Assembly: GCA_943846615.1 (NCBI GenBank)
Contig: OX044354.1
Span: 496,001 to 560,000, forward strand
Length of the DNA: 64,000 nucleotides
Origin: an uncultured Amylibacter sp.
Lineage (GTDB): Bacteria > Pseudomonadota > Alphaproteobacteria > Rhodobacterales > Rhodobacteraceae
Direction of reading: 5' to 3'
Part shown: positions 1 to 8,658 of the stretch, piece after piece
How the letters are laid out: every line of letters starts with the position of its first letter
Position numbering within the stretch: position 1 is the stretch's first letter
Notes under the pieces: model-generated
Seen by the model: only the letters and a program-made list of their open reading frames with translations
Told to the model about the DNA's origin: nothing
Database searches by the model: none
Translations under genes and position numbers: made by a program

Positions 1-1104
1 CATCTCTTTTTGGGCACACCAAGCAGGTATTGGCTGGAACACACGTTTCACAACACCTTAGGCGTCGATGAACCGTTATGTTTGGAAAACGCTGACATTA
101 TTTATAACGATATCGCACAAAAATTAGCAGGCCCTGATTTTCGCCCACGTGCCTTATTTGATAAATTTGGAATCTCACTCTTGGCGACAACCGACCCTGC
201 GACATCGCAACTTAACGATCATTTGAAAGTCGCAAATTCTCAATGGAATGGTCGCATTATTCCAACCTTTCGACCTGATGACTTGTTAAACCCAACCAGA
301 TCGGCACATTCTCAGGCTATATCCACGCTTGCAGAGAGGACGAACCTAGATGTGAGTAGCTATCAAAGCTTCCTCGATGCAATACGTATTCAACGTGCTG
401 TGTTTCGGGATGCGGGCGCGACAGCAACTGACCATGACGTACCAGACTTGGCAACATGCTGGTTGGATCCTGCATCGATTTCGGCGTTACACCAACAGGC
501 ATTTGCTGGCACAATCACACCCAACGACGCAAAAAAATATTATGGCCATATGTTAATCGAAATGGCACAGATGTCTGCCGAAGACGGGTTGGTCATGCAA
601 ATCCATGCAGGAAGTCGGCGAAATACCAATCATGAATTGTTCCACGCAATTGGGCCCGATGTCGGTGCCGATATTCCTGGCTCCACTGATTGGGTTGGCG
701 GTATGGACGCGCTTTTAAATCGCGTTGGTAATGATCCCAATCTAAGAATTATTTTGTTTACATTGGACGAAAGCACATATGCACGCGAACTCGCTCCAAT
801 GGCAGGGCATTGGCCATGTTTACGCATTGGTCCTCCGTGGTGGTTTCATGACAGCCTGAACGGAATTCGGCGTTATTTTGATAACGTTGTTGAAAGTGCA
901 GGTTATTATAACTTGGCTGGATTTAATGACGACACGCGCGCTTTTTTATCGATACCAGCGCGCCATGATTTGTGGCGACGCGGGGTCGCGTTGCACTTGT
1001 CTGATCAAATTGATCGCGGTGTTTTGGACCGAAGTGCGGCTGAGAATTTGGGGCAATTACTGGCACATGATCTTGCAGTCGATTCGTATCGATTGAAACT
1101 TTAG
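1..1104 (+). CDS. uxaC: glucuronate (uronate) isomerase, 5' end outside window
   Basis: Uronate isomerase interconverts D-glucuronate with D-fructuronate (and galacturonate with tagaturonate) in the cytoplasm. The frame is open from base 1, so the window starts inside the gene; about 367 residues are visible against a usual family length near 470. Segments that match the family are GTPSRYWLEHTF at the left edge, the ATTDP block, the HAGSRRNTN stretch near visible residue 200 and GPPWWFHDS near 275. The N-terminal metal-binding histidines lie off the window and cannot be checked. A TTG at base 10 is in frame but is not a credible start because homology continues upstream. The next gene is a uronate dehydrogenase, which supports hexuronate use. 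Confidence 0.9.
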   Translation, partial: HLFLGTPSRYWLEHTFHNTLGVDEPLCLENADIIYNDIAQKLAGPDFRPRALFDKFGISLLATTDPATSQLNDHLKVANSQWNGRIIPTFRPDDLLNPTRSAHSQAISTLAERTNLDVSSYQSFLDAIRIQRAVFRDAGATATDHDVPDLATCWLDPASISALHQQAFAGTITPNDAKKYYGHMLIEMAQMSAEDGLVMQIHAGSRRNTNHELFHAIGPDVGADIPGSTDWVGGMDALLNRVGNDPNLRIILFTLDESTYARELAPMAGHWPCLRIGPPWWFHDSLNGIRRYFDNVVESAGYYNLAGFNDDTRAFLSIPARHDLWRRGVALHLSDQIDRGVLDRSAAENLGQLLAHDLAVDSYRLKL

Positions 1105-1209
1105 AAACGCGTGTTGAATAAATTCCCATACAGCCTCTATGAAAATCAGCCTTGCATATGACAAGCCGCCATTTAACATGTGCTGAACACGAAATTAGGG
1201 GCAAGCAAA

Positions 1210-2046
1210 ATGAAGAAAATCGTATTGACTGGCGCAGCGGGGCGGCTTGGATCTTATTTGCGCGAAACTTTGGCAAAATTGGCGGATGAATTGGTTTCGT
1301 CTGATCTGGTTCCTGACCTTGGTAAACTGTTGCCCAATGAACAATATGTCTGCGCCGACCTATCCGATTTAACCACGATAACAGCATTGTTGAAAGATGC
1401 CGATATGGTCGTTCACTTTGGCGCCATCGGCGACGAAGCACCTTTTGACGACATTCTGCAATCTAATATCGTTGGTGCCTATAACATCTGGGAAGCGGCA
1501 TATAAAAACGGCGTGCGCCGCGTTATTTATGCCAGCTCAATCCACGCGGTTGGCATGCATAAGAAAACCGATTTCATCGGTACTGATGCACCCCATCGAC
1601 CCGATACCTACTACGGTTTGGCGAAATGTTTTGCCGAGGATCTGGCATCGCTGTACTGGGATAAGCGCGGTGTGGAATCTGTATGCCTGCGTATCCTGTC
1701 CGCCTCGCAGGTTTCCAACCCACGTGCGGTTGGATCGTGGTTGTCATATGATGATTTGATCCAGCTGGTGGAAAAATCGATTTCCACACCTGTTGCTGGT
1801 TTTTCAATTGTTTACGGCGTCTCAAATAATGATCGCGCACCCGTCGATAACGCATTGGCCAGTCACCTGGGATACCGCCCCAAAGATAATGCAGAACAGT
1901 TTGCAGCGGAAATTTATGCGACCCAACCTGCATTGGATCCCCAAGATCCAAGCGCGATGTGTCATGGCGGGCCGTTTGCAAGCGTGGAATTGGGAAACAG
2001 TGGCATTGCAACAATGAACATCATCCCCGACAAGAAAGAAATCTAA
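1210..2046 (+). CDS. udh: uronate dehydrogenase, NAD-dependent epimerase/dehydratase-type SDR
   Basis: Probable uronate dehydrogenase, which oxidises D-glucuronate or D-galacturonate to the aldarolactone with NAD. The protein (278 residues) is an extended short-chain dehydrogenase with an N-terminal TGAAGRLG nucleotide-binding loop, the VHFGAIGDE segment, the catalytic serine in YASSIHAVG and a YYGLAK Tyr-x3-Lys motif. An ATG lies ten codons upstream (1180), but 1210 is preferred because AGGGG precedes it at a good distance and the protein then starts directly with the first beta strand (MKKIVLTG). It follows the isomerase fragment by about 105 bases on the same strand, so isomerase and oxidative routes of hexuronate breakdown are side by side. 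The exact substrate is inferred from family resemblance and context. Confidence 0.85.
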   Translation: MKKIVLTGAAGRLGSYLRETLAKLADELVSSDLVPDLGKLLPNEQYVCADLSDLTTITALLKDADMVVHFGAIGDEAPFDDILQSNIVGAYNIWEAAYKNGVRRVIYASSIHAVGMHKKTDFIGTDAPHRPDTYYGLAKCFAEDLASLYWDKRGVESVCLRILSASQVSNPRAVGSWLSYDDLIQLVEKSISTPVAGFSIVYGVSNNDRAPVDNALASHLGYRPKDNAEQFAAEIYATQPALDPQDPSAMCHGGPFASVELGNSGIATMNIIPDKKEI

Positions 2047-2234
2047 CGTAGTCCCAAAGGTTATAAAATGCCTCCTTTCGCCATGGGCACCCTTGGCACG
2101 GCAAATTTTTAGGATACTCTAATGTAACACGCGAATATTCGCAGCAAGACCTACGCCCAGCTGCGCTTAAACCACAGGTTCACGAACATCATTTTTTGAA
2201 AACCCGAAACTAGGTCACTACCCTATCCCCTTTC

Positions 2235-2264
2235 GATTTTTTAGGTCAAAATACCGAAAAATTC
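2235..2264. promoter_or_regulatory. imperfect inverted repeat upstream of hpsN, candidate operator
   Basis: GATTTTTTAGGT (2235–2246) and ACCGAAAAATTC (2253–2264) form an inverted repeat with 10 of 12 positions matching around a 6-base spacer. It ends about 20 bases before the start codon of the hpsN-like gene, in a 239-base gene-free stretch after udh. The position suits a repressor site for the hpsN–hpsO–hpsP operon, but no regulator gene is in view and the call rests on symmetry and position alone. Confidence 0.4.
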
Positions 2265-2285
2265 ATACTAAGGGGCGATGGGCAC

Positions 2286-3593
2286 ATGGCACGCGAATAT
2301 CTTAAAAAAGCACAAATGACTGCGCAAACCGATGCGGGATCAACGCAGGAAATCGTTGCCGGCATCCTGTCTGACATCCAAAATGGTCGCGAAGAGAAAG
2401 CGTTGGAAGTTTCATCGCGTTTTGACAACTATTCAGGCAATGCCATCCTGACACGCGCGGAAATTGATGCAGCCAAAGCGCTGGTTCCTCAAAAGCTTCG
2501 TGATGATATGAATTTTGCGCACGACAACATCAAACGTTTTGCAGAGGCCCAAAAGGGCACCATGTCAAACATGGAATTTGAAATTCAACCGGGTTTGATC
2601 ACTGGGCAAAAAACCATCCCAGTGAACGCTGCTGGTTGTTATGTTCCAGGTGGTCGTTATGCGCATATCGCATCCGCGATGATGACCGTAACGACAGCCA
2701 AGGTTGCGGGCGTCGGTCACATCACAGCCTGTTCCCCGCCAAATGGCGAAGATGGTATTCACCCTGCGATCATTTACGCCGCTGATTTATGTGGCGCGGA
2801 TAAAATTCTGTCGTTGGGTGGTGTCCAAGGTGTAGCATCGATGACTTTTGGTCTGTTTGACCTGCCGCCCGCCGATATTATCGTTGGGCCAGGTAATCAG
2901 TTCGTTGCCGAAGCAAAACGCCAGTTATTTGGCCGCGTTGGTATTGATATGATCGCAGGACCTACCGACAGCTTGATTTTGGCCGACAGTGATGCAGACG
3001 CTGAAATCGTTGCCTGCGATTTGGCGGGTCAAGCAGAACATGGATACAACTCACCAGTTTGGTTGGTCACCGACAGCCGTGAATTGGCGCTGAAAGTTAT
3101 CGAGTTGATGCCCAAATACATCGACAGCCTACCCGAATTAAACCGTGAAAACGCTACCGCCGCATGGCGCGACTACGCCGAGGTGATCGTTTGCGCCGAT
3201 CGCGAAGAAATGGCTGCAACATCGGATGAATACGCGCCAGAACACCTGACAGTACAAGCGGGCGATTTGGATTGGTGGTTGGATCGTTTAACCAACTACG
3301 GATCACTATTCCTGGGCGAAGAAACAACAGTGGCGTATGGTGATAAATCATCGGGCACAAACCACGTTTTGCCAACATCGCGTTCGGCGCGTTACACGGG
3401 CGGATTGTCTGTGCACAAGTACATGAAGGTCGTAACGTATCAGCGTGCGACCCGCGAAGGCGCAAAACGCGTTGCCATCGCAACGGCACGCATTTCACGC
3501 CTCGAAGGCATGGAAGGGCACGCTCGCACAGCTGATATAAGACTTGAAAAATACTTCCCAGAAGAGCAGTTTGATTTAACAGCTGAAGGATAA
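2286..3593 (+). CDS. hpsN: sulfopropanediol 3-dehydrogenase, histidinol dehydrogenase family
   Basis: A 435-residue histidinol dehydrogenase homologue, best read as HpsN, the zinc enzyme that oxidises (R)-2,3-dihydroxypropane-1-sulfonate (DHPS) to (R)-sulfolactate with NAD in two steps. The zinc ligands of the family are in place: Q249 and H252 in the AGQAEHG motif, D353 in AYGDKSSGTNHVLP and H412 in GMEGHARTAD. A histidine-biosynthesis role is unlikely because no his gene is adjacent and the two following genes are sugar/alcohol-type dehydrogenases, the order known for hpsN-hpsO-hpsP in DHPS-degrading bacteria. Only 3 bases separate it from the next gene. The sulfolactate lyase genes (suyAB) and a transporter are not in the window. 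Specific substrate is inferred, not shown. Confidence 0.82.
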   Translation: MAREYLKKAQMTAQTDAGSTQEIVAGILSDIQNGREEKALEVSSRFDNYSGNAILTRAEIDAAKALVPQKLRDDMNFAHDNIKRFAEAQKGTMSNMEFEIQPGLITGQKTIPVNAAGCYVPGGRYAHIASAMMTVTTAKVAGVGHITACSPPNGEDGIHPAIIYAADLCGADKILSLGGVQGVASMTFGLFDLPPADIIVGPGNQFVAEAKRQLFGRVGIDMIAGPTDSLILADSDADAEIVACDLAGQAEHGYNSPVWLVTDSRELALKVIELMPKYIDSLPELNRENATAAWRDYAEVIVCADREEMAATSDEYAPEHLTVQAGDLDWWLDRLTNYGSLFLGEETTVAYGDKSSGTNHVLPTSRSARYTGGLSVHKYMKVVTYQRATREGAKRVAIATARISRLEGMEGHARTADIRLEKYFPEEQFDLTAEG

Positions 3594-3596
3594 AAA

Positions 3597-4340
3597 ATGT
3601 TTGACGTCAGTGGGAAAACCATCGCAATCACCGGTGCCTCTTCGGGAATTGGCCAAGCAATGGGCAGCCATTTAGCAGCAAATGGCGCGAATGTAATTGC
3701 AGTGGCACGCCGTGCGGATGCCCTACGTGAATGGTCGGAGACTACGGATGGAAACACCGCATATATCGCCGCTAATTTGGGTGATATAGATTCCCTTGGC
3801 GATGTCGCCGCCGATATTGCAGGCGCGTTTGGGGACGTGGATATTTTGATCAGCGCGGCAGGGTTGAACCCCCGCAAACACGCCGATGATGTAACACCTG
3901 AAATCTGGAACCAAACCCAAGATATCAACCTAAACGCCCCCTTCTTTCTGGCCCAGGCAATGGTACCTGCGATGAAGGAACAATCATGGGGTCGCATCAT
4001 CAATTTTGCATCCCTACAATCGCAACGGGCCTTTGAAAATGGGATCGCATATGGCGCAGCCAAAGGTGGCGTGGTTCAGATGACCCGCGCGATGGCACAG
4101 GCATGGTCGAAACATGGCATCACTGCCAATGCAATTGCGCCAGGTTTCTTTCCAACGGAATTAACCGCGCCTGTCTTCGCAGACCCAGAATTGGCCCAAA
4201 AGAATGCAGATCAAACCTGTATCGGGCGCAATGGGACAATGAAGGACCTTGCTGGGCCTGTGCAATTCCTGTGTTCCGACGCCAGTGCATACGTCACGGG
4301 GCAAACATTGTTTGTCGACGGCGGGTTCACCGCGAAATGA
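3597..4340 (+). CDS. short-chain dehydrogenase, HpsO-like
   Basis: A classical SDR of 247 residues with the cofactor loop TGASSGIG near residues 12–19, the NAG-type segment as SAAGLN, and the active-site YGAAK motif. The C-terminal VTGQTLFVDGGF is typical of sugar-alcohol SDRs. By position between hpsN and a zinc alcohol dehydrogenase it is a good candidate for HpsO, which together with HpsP is thought to interconvert the enantiomers of DHPS via a 2-keto intermediate so that HpsN can use both. It begins 3 bases after hpsN and its stop codon overlaps the next start (ATGA). A gluconate 5-dehydrogenase-like role cannot be excluded from sequence. Confidence 0.75.
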   Translation: MFDVSGKTIAITGASSGIGQAMGSHLAANGANVIAVARRADALREWSETTDGNTAYIAANLGDIDSLGDVAADIAGAFGDVDILISAAGLNPRKHADDVTPEIWNQTQDINLNAPFFLAQAMVPAMKEQSWGRIINFASLQSQRAFENGIAYGAAKGGVVQMTRAMAQAWSKHGITANAIAPGFFPTELTAPVFADPELAQKNADQTCIGRNGTMKDLAGPVQFLCSDASAYVTGQTLFVDGGFTAK

Positions 4341-5332
4341 AGGCGCTGGTTTATACAGATGTAAAGGAATTAACATTCCAAGATATGCCCGACCCAAAAG
4401 TCGCCGCAGAAGATAATCTAATCGCGATCCGCGCGGTCGGGATTTGCGGATCAGATATGCACGCATACCTTGGACATGACGAACGCCGCCCAGCGCCTCT
4501 GATTTTAGGGCACGAGGCTGCGGGTGATGTTATTGATGGCCCGATGAAGGGTGCACGTGTCACCATTAATCCATTGGTCACTTGCCAGACCTGTTTTGAA
4601 TGCAAATCAGGGCGTCAGAACCTGTGTTCACAACGCCAAATCATTTCCATGATGCCGCGCCAAGGCGCATTTGCAGAAATGGTATCCATGCCATCGCGAA
4701 ACTTGGTTACCGTTCCCGAAAATGTCAGTTTTGAACACGCATCGTTGGCAGAGCCATTGGCGGTATGTTGGCACGCCGTTCGCTTGGGTCACGAAGCAAT
4801 GGACGTTGATCTGGAATCTGCCAACACATTGGTTATCGGCGGTGGTGCAATTGGTCTTGGATCGGCACTGTCGTTAACTGCCAAGGGTGCACAGAATGTC
4901 CGTATCGCGGAACCCAACCCGACGCGTGCCGATTTTCTGCGTCAACATACGAATTACGAAATCTATGACCCGTTCAGTGACGGACATGGCGATTTATCCC
5001 AATACGACATGGTTGTGGACGCAGTTGGTTTTGCCACCAGCCGCAACGATGCCTGTGCATTGGCGAAACCTGGTGGCGTTATCGTTCATATCGGGTTGGG
5101 TGACAGCAACGACGGACTGGATATCCGCCGCCTGACACTACAAGAAATCCGTTTCATCGGCACCTATACCTACACGGATCAGGACTTCGTCGATACTGCG
5201 CAGGCTATTTTTGATGGGCGGTTTGGTGATTTAAATTGGATTGAAACCCGCGCTTTGTCAGATGGTGCAAACGCATTTGCACAAATTTTGAACGGCGAAG
5301 TCGCCGCTCCGAAGGTTGTATTAAAACCCTAA
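4337..5332 (+). CDS. zinc-dependent alcohol dehydrogenase, HpsP-like
   Basis: A 331-residue medium-chain alcohol dehydrogenase. Catalytic zinc ligands are visible as C37 (GICGSDMH) and H59–E60 (GHEAAG), and the structural zinc site as C83, C86, C89 and C97. A Rossmann motif (VIGGGAIGLGSALS) lies in the middle. The start chosen is the ATG at 4337, which overlaps the stop of the SDR as ATGA and gives the usual family N-terminus; this implies translational coupling. As the third gene of the set it is the likely HpsP, partner of HpsO in DHPS racemisation through dehydrogenation. L-iditol/threonine dehydrogenase-like substrates are possible alternatives. Confidence 0.78.
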   Translation: MKALVYTDVKELTFQDMPDPKVAAEDNLIAIRAVGICGSDMHAYLGHDERRPAPLILGHEAAGDVIDGPMKGARVTINPLVTCQTCFECKSGRQNLCSQRQIISMMPRQGAFAEMVSMPSRNLVTVPENVSFEHASLAEPLAVCWHAVRLGHEAMDVDLESANTLVIGGGAIGLGSALSLTAKGAQNVRIAEPNPTRADFLRQHTNYEIYDPFSDGHGDLSQYDMVVDAVGFATSRNDACALAKPGGVIVHIGLGDSNDGLDIRRLTLQEIRFIGTYTYTDQDFVDTAQAIFDGRFGDLNWIETRALSDGANAFAQILNGEVAAPKVVLKP

Positions 5333-5395
5333 TCAAACAACATCTGTTATGATTTAATCCGATAGCAATTGTATAGGTACGCCTGCGCATTGACG

Positions 5396-5412
5396 TTTCT
5401 GGTTGCCAGAAA
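5396..5412 (+). terminator. hairpin after the hps operon
   Basis: TTTCTGG (5396–5402), loop TTG, CCAGAAA (5406–5412) form a perfect 7-bp hairpin 63 bases after the hpsP stop. The following sequence has only a short T run (CTTTTG), so it is a weak or Rho-assisted terminator candidate. Confidence 0.35.
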
Positions 5413-5478
5413 ATTCGTGGGGCTTTTGTAAAATGCGGCCCCTGTTGCCAATCATTTCGACACAAGCAATAAAGTGAT

Positions 5479-5865
5479 ATGGAAAACACATGCAAACCCG
5501 ATTGTCGCTTTTGTTTGGATAACAATTTGTTATCGGACACGCCGCTGTACTATTTCGAAAACTTCTTCATTTTGGGATCGATTGATCCTGCGCGTGAACA
5601 CCAAATAATGATCGTGCCTAAGCGCCATGTCGATACCCCGTTTGAGCTGACTCCGTCTGAGTGGGCCGAAATCGGCACAGCGCTGGATACCGCGCGTGAA
5701 CATCTGGCCTCTGCCAATCCCGATGGATATACAGTCGGTTGGAATGTTGGTGCCGTTGCGGGGCAAACGGTGTTTCACGCCCATATGCACGTATTTGCGC
5801 GGTTTGCGGGTGAACATAGCGAGGGTTTGGGTATTCATGCCCTGTTACGTGCGACGAAATCGTAA
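5479..5865 (+). CDS. HIT family nucleotide-binding hydrolase
   Basis: A 128-residue histidine-triad protein. The family hydrolyses nucleotide phosphoramidates or dinucleoside polyphosphates; the catalytic triad is present as FHAHMHVFAR near residue 98. The N-terminus has two cysteines (CKPDCRFC) that resemble the metal-binding element of some HIT proteins. The gene stands alone after the hps operon and runs into the puuB stop codon with only 5 bases between the two convergent genes. Physiological substrate unknown. Confidence 0.88.
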   Translation: MENTCKPDCRFCLDNNLLSDTPLYYFENFFILGSIDPAREHQIMIVPKRHVDTPFELTPSEWAEIGTALDTAREHLASANPDGYTVGWNVGAVAGQTVFHAHMHVFARFAGEHSEGLGIHALLRATKS

Positions 5866-5870
5866 TCAGA

Positions 5871-7169
5871 TCACAACCTATCCCGCATCGAATACCACAG
5901 CATCGCCAAAACCAGCATCGGCGAACGTAACAACATTCCCCCCGGGAAACGCGGTGTTGGCACCGATGCCATGAAATCAAACTGCTCCGCCTGCCCACGG
6001 ATCGCGTCAGCGGCCATTTTGCCACCCATCGTCGCCATTGCCACACCGTGACCAGAATAGCCCGACGCGGACAACACATTCCCTGCCAACCGTACAAAAT
6101 GAGGCATGCGGTTCATCGTAATACCCAATGTACCACCCCATGCGTAATCGATGCGGGTATCAGCCAGCTGTGGAAAGACTTGTAGCATCGGCTTGCGTAC
6201 CGCCGCTGTGATATCGCGCGGAAATTTGTAGCCGTATGATTCAGAGCCGCCGAACAATAGCCGTCGATCATCGCTAAATCGAAAATAGTTCACCACAAAT
6301 TTGCTGTCTGCGACGGCGTGGTTGTTTTTGATCAATGTCTCTTGCGTATCCGCGCTCATTGGTTCGGTGGCAATAATGAAATTGTTGATCGGCATCACAC
6401 GGGCGGCAACGTGTTTTTCAAGCCCACCCAAGTAGCCATTACAGGCCAACACTACAAATTTTGCTGTGACCATCCCACCATCTGTTTTCACAACGGCAGG
6501 ATCGGTTTGCACCACGTCCTGAACTTTGGAATTTTCATAAATCGCCACGCCCAGATCAACGCATTTTCGTGCCAACCCGATGGCGTAACGCAAGGGATCA
6601 ATATGCCCTGCCCCCATGTCCAACGTGCCGCCATGATATGCGGGGCTGTTGACCAGATCGTGGGTTTCATCGCGGTTTAAATTGCGAATTTTATCGTAAC
6701 CGTATTTATCGCGCAGGTGATCGGTATAGGCATGTTCTTCGGCCACGTAACGTTCGCGATGGGCCGTGTGGATGATGCCATTCACCACGCCACAATCATC
6801 CATGTCGGCGGATAATTCGCGTACCAAATCAACAGACTGTTGCGAAATGTCCCACAATACGCGCGCATGGTCATCACCCAGCATCGTTTCCAATCCACCC
6901 TGATTCATACGTTGCCCACCAGATACCTGACCACCATTGCGGCCCGATGCGCCAAAACCAATGCGCTGTGCCTCAAGGATTGCAACTGAGTATCCAGACT
7001 TCGCCAAATGCAAGGCCGTGGACAGGCCTGTAAAACCCGCACCAACCACACAAATATCGACCTGTATATCATTGTTAAGTCGCGGAAATTCCGATAACTG
7101 TTTCGCGTGCGCAGCATAGTAGGATTGAGGATATTTCCCCTGTTTATCGTTTACAGAAAGCAAGTCCAT
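5871..7169 (-). CDS. puuB: gamma-glutamylputrescine oxidoreductase, FAD-dependent
   Basis: A 432-residue D-amino-acid-oxidase-like flavoprotein. The N-terminal FAD motif VVGAGFTGLSTALHLAKSG sits near residue 40, followed by the GFGASGRNGGQ signature shared by PuuB and related amine oxidases, and a C-terminal GYSGHGVAMATMGG flavin-binding segment. PuuB oxidises gamma-glutamylputrescine to the aldehyde. The gene starts 3 bases after the stop of puuA on the same strand, matching the order synthetase then oxidase in the pathway. The aldehyde dehydrogenase (PuuC) and gamma-glutamyl-GABA hydrolase (PuuD) are not in this window. Confidence 0.87.
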   Translation of the reverse strand: MDLLSVNDKQGKYPQSYYAAHAKQLSEFPRLNNDIQVDICVVGAGFTGLSTALHLAKSGYSVAILEAQRIGFGASGRNGGQVSGGQRMNQGGLETMLGDDHARVLWDISQQSVDLVRELSADMDDCGVVNGIIHTAHRERYVAEEHAYTDHLRDKYGYDKIRNLNRDETHDLVNSPAYHGGTLDMGAGHIDPLRYAIGLARKCVDLGVAIYENSKVQDVVQTDPAVVKTDGGMVTAKFVVLACNGYLGGLEKHVAARVMPINNFIIATEPMSADTQETLIKNNHAVADSKFVVNYFRFSDDRRLLFGGSESYGYKFPRDITAAVRKPMLQVFPQLADTRIDYAWGGTLGITMNRMPHFVRLAGNVLSASGYSGHGVAMATMGGKMAADAIRGQAEQFDFMASVPTPRFPGGMLLRSPMLVLAMLWYSMRDRL

Positions 7170-7172
7170 TTC

Positions 7173-8546
7173 TCAGGCGTTCAGTAACAAATGTTCGCGT
7201 TCCCATGGCGAAATCTCGCGTTGGTATTCCAGCAATTCCGCGTTTTTAATGTGGCAAAACAGCGTGCAAAACTCTTCTCCTAGAACCTCTTGCAGTTCAT
7301 TATCAGCCTCAAACAACTCTAACGCCGCATGCAATGAATGCGGCAGACCTGTATCGGTTTCAAAAATCTCTGCGGTCACAGGATCACGTGGTTTCGTGTT
7401 ATTCATCATGCCCAAATAGCCTGCTGCCAAACTGGCCGCGATCGCCAGATAAGGGTTTGTGTCACTACCTGTCACACGGTTTTCCACGCGACGTGCGCTT
7501 GGCCCAGATGTGGGAATTCGTAACCCCGTAGTGCGATTATCGGCCGCCCATTCCAGATTGGATGGCGCGGAATATGCGCCCGCTAAGCGGCGATATGAAT
7601 TCACATATGGCGCCAGTAACGGCAGAGCATTTTGCAAGTGTTTTTGTGAACCACCTATGAAGGTGTAAAACAAATCTGTTGGCGATCCATCGGCGTTTGA
7701 AAAGATGTTTTCGCCCGTTTTCACATCCACAATCGATTGGTGGATATGCATCGATGATCCCGGTTGATCACGCATAGGTTTCGCCATGAAGGTGGCAAAA
7801 ACTCCGTGTTTTAATGCGGCCTCGCGGATGGTGCGTTTAAAGTAAAAAACCTGATCCGCCAGCGCCAATGGATCGCCGTGCATTAGATTGATTTCTATTT
7901 GGCCGGCTCCCCCCTCTTGGATAATCGTGTCGATTTCCAACCCCTGAGCTTCGCAGTAGTCATAGATCGTATCAATAACGTCGCCAAATTCATCCACTGC
8001 GACCATGGAAAATGCCTGTTGACGGGCTCCAATGCGGCCTGTGCGGCCAACGGGTGGCTGGATATCCTCGGTTGGGTCGGTGTTGGGTTTGGTTAGGTAA
8101 AATTCCAATTCAGGCGCAACGACCGCACGCCATCCTTTGGCCGCGTACAGCGTCATGATACGGCGCAATACATTTCGCGGCGCTATTTCCAGCGGTTCAC
8201 CGCTTTGGGTTTCCATATCGTTGATGATTTGCACTGATGCATCCTCGGACCATGGCACGGCGGTGGCCGTGGACATATCTGGGCGCAGGAGGATATCCTT
8301 CTCTACCCATTGATTTTCCACATCATCCATATCGACGTATTCACCCGAAATTGTTTGGTAAAACAGCGATACTGGTAGGAAGGTCGTGCCAGTGGCATCG
8401 AATTTATGCGCGGGCATGGTTTTACCTCGCGACATGCCGACGATGTCTGGAATAATACTCTCTACTTCGTCCAGACGGCGGGTGCCTTTGTGATCCAGAA
8501 ATGCCTGTGGCAATTCAGTCATCCATTTCGCAGAATCTTTGGTCAT
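7173..8546 (-). CDS. puuA: glutamine synthetase family, gamma-glutamylputrescine synthetase
   Basis: A 457-residue glutamine-synthetase-fold ligase. Family motifs are present: GAGQIEIN and SSMHIHQS in the catalytic barrel, and DNRTTGLRIP with NPYLA near the C-terminus. The link to puuB (3-base gap), to a putrescine transporter nearby and to a GntR-type operator in its promoter points to gamma-glutamylputrescine synthetase, which joins glutamate to putrescine with ATP, rather than housekeeping GlnA. Its promoter region is shared with the divergent gene at 8659. Start ATG at 8546 has only a weak AGG Shine–Dalgarno. A different amine (for example spermidine or ethanolamine) as substrate is possible. 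Confidence 0.83.
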   Translation of the reverse strand: MTKDSAKWMTELPQAFLDHKGTRRLDEVESIIPDIVGMSRGKTMPAHKFDATGTTFLPVSLFYQTISGEYVDMDDVENQWVEKDILLRPDMSTATAVPWSEDASVQIINDMETQSGEPLEIAPRNVLRRIMTLYAAKGWRAVVAPELEFYLTKPNTDPTEDIQPPVGRTGRIGARQQAFSMVAVDEFGDVIDTIYDYCEAQGLEIDTIIQEGGAGQIEINLMHGDPLALADQVFYFKRTIREAALKHGVFATFMAKPMRDQPGSSMHIHQSIVDVKTGENIFSNADGSPTDLFYTFIGGSQKHLQNALPLLAPYVNSYRRLAGAYSAPSNLEWAADNRTTGLRIPTSGPSARRVENRVTGSDTNPYLAIAASLAAGYLGMMNNTKPRDPVTAEIFETDTGLPHSLHAALELFEADNELQEVLGEEFCTLFCHIKNAELLEYQREISPWEREHLLLNA

Positions 8547-8570
8547 GAGAGCCTATAAAATTATTTCATG

Positions 8571-8623
8571 AAAATGATATCACATTTTTGGACAAGTGCG
8601 AGGAAAAATGGTATCACATTTTT
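8571..8623. promoter_or_regulatory. paired TATCACA operators between divergent puuA-type genes
   Basis: Two near-identical direct copies occur in the 112-base divergent gap: AAAATGATATCACATTTTT (8571–8589) and AAAAATGGTATCACATTTTT (8604–8623). The TATCACA cores start at 8578 and 8612, 34 bases apart, roughly three helical turns. The same core appears as an inverted pair upstream of the potFGHI operon next to a GntR regulator gene. The arrangement suggests both polyamine operons answer to that regulator; binding is inferred. Confidence 0.6.
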
Positions 8624-8658
8624 AATCCCATTAAAATTCACCTCCAAGAGCGCGTTAA

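Noticed and set aside
923..1441. 172-codon minus-strand frame across uxaC and udh
   Set aside because: It is antisense to two well-supported genes, with arginine/serine-rich shadow composition.
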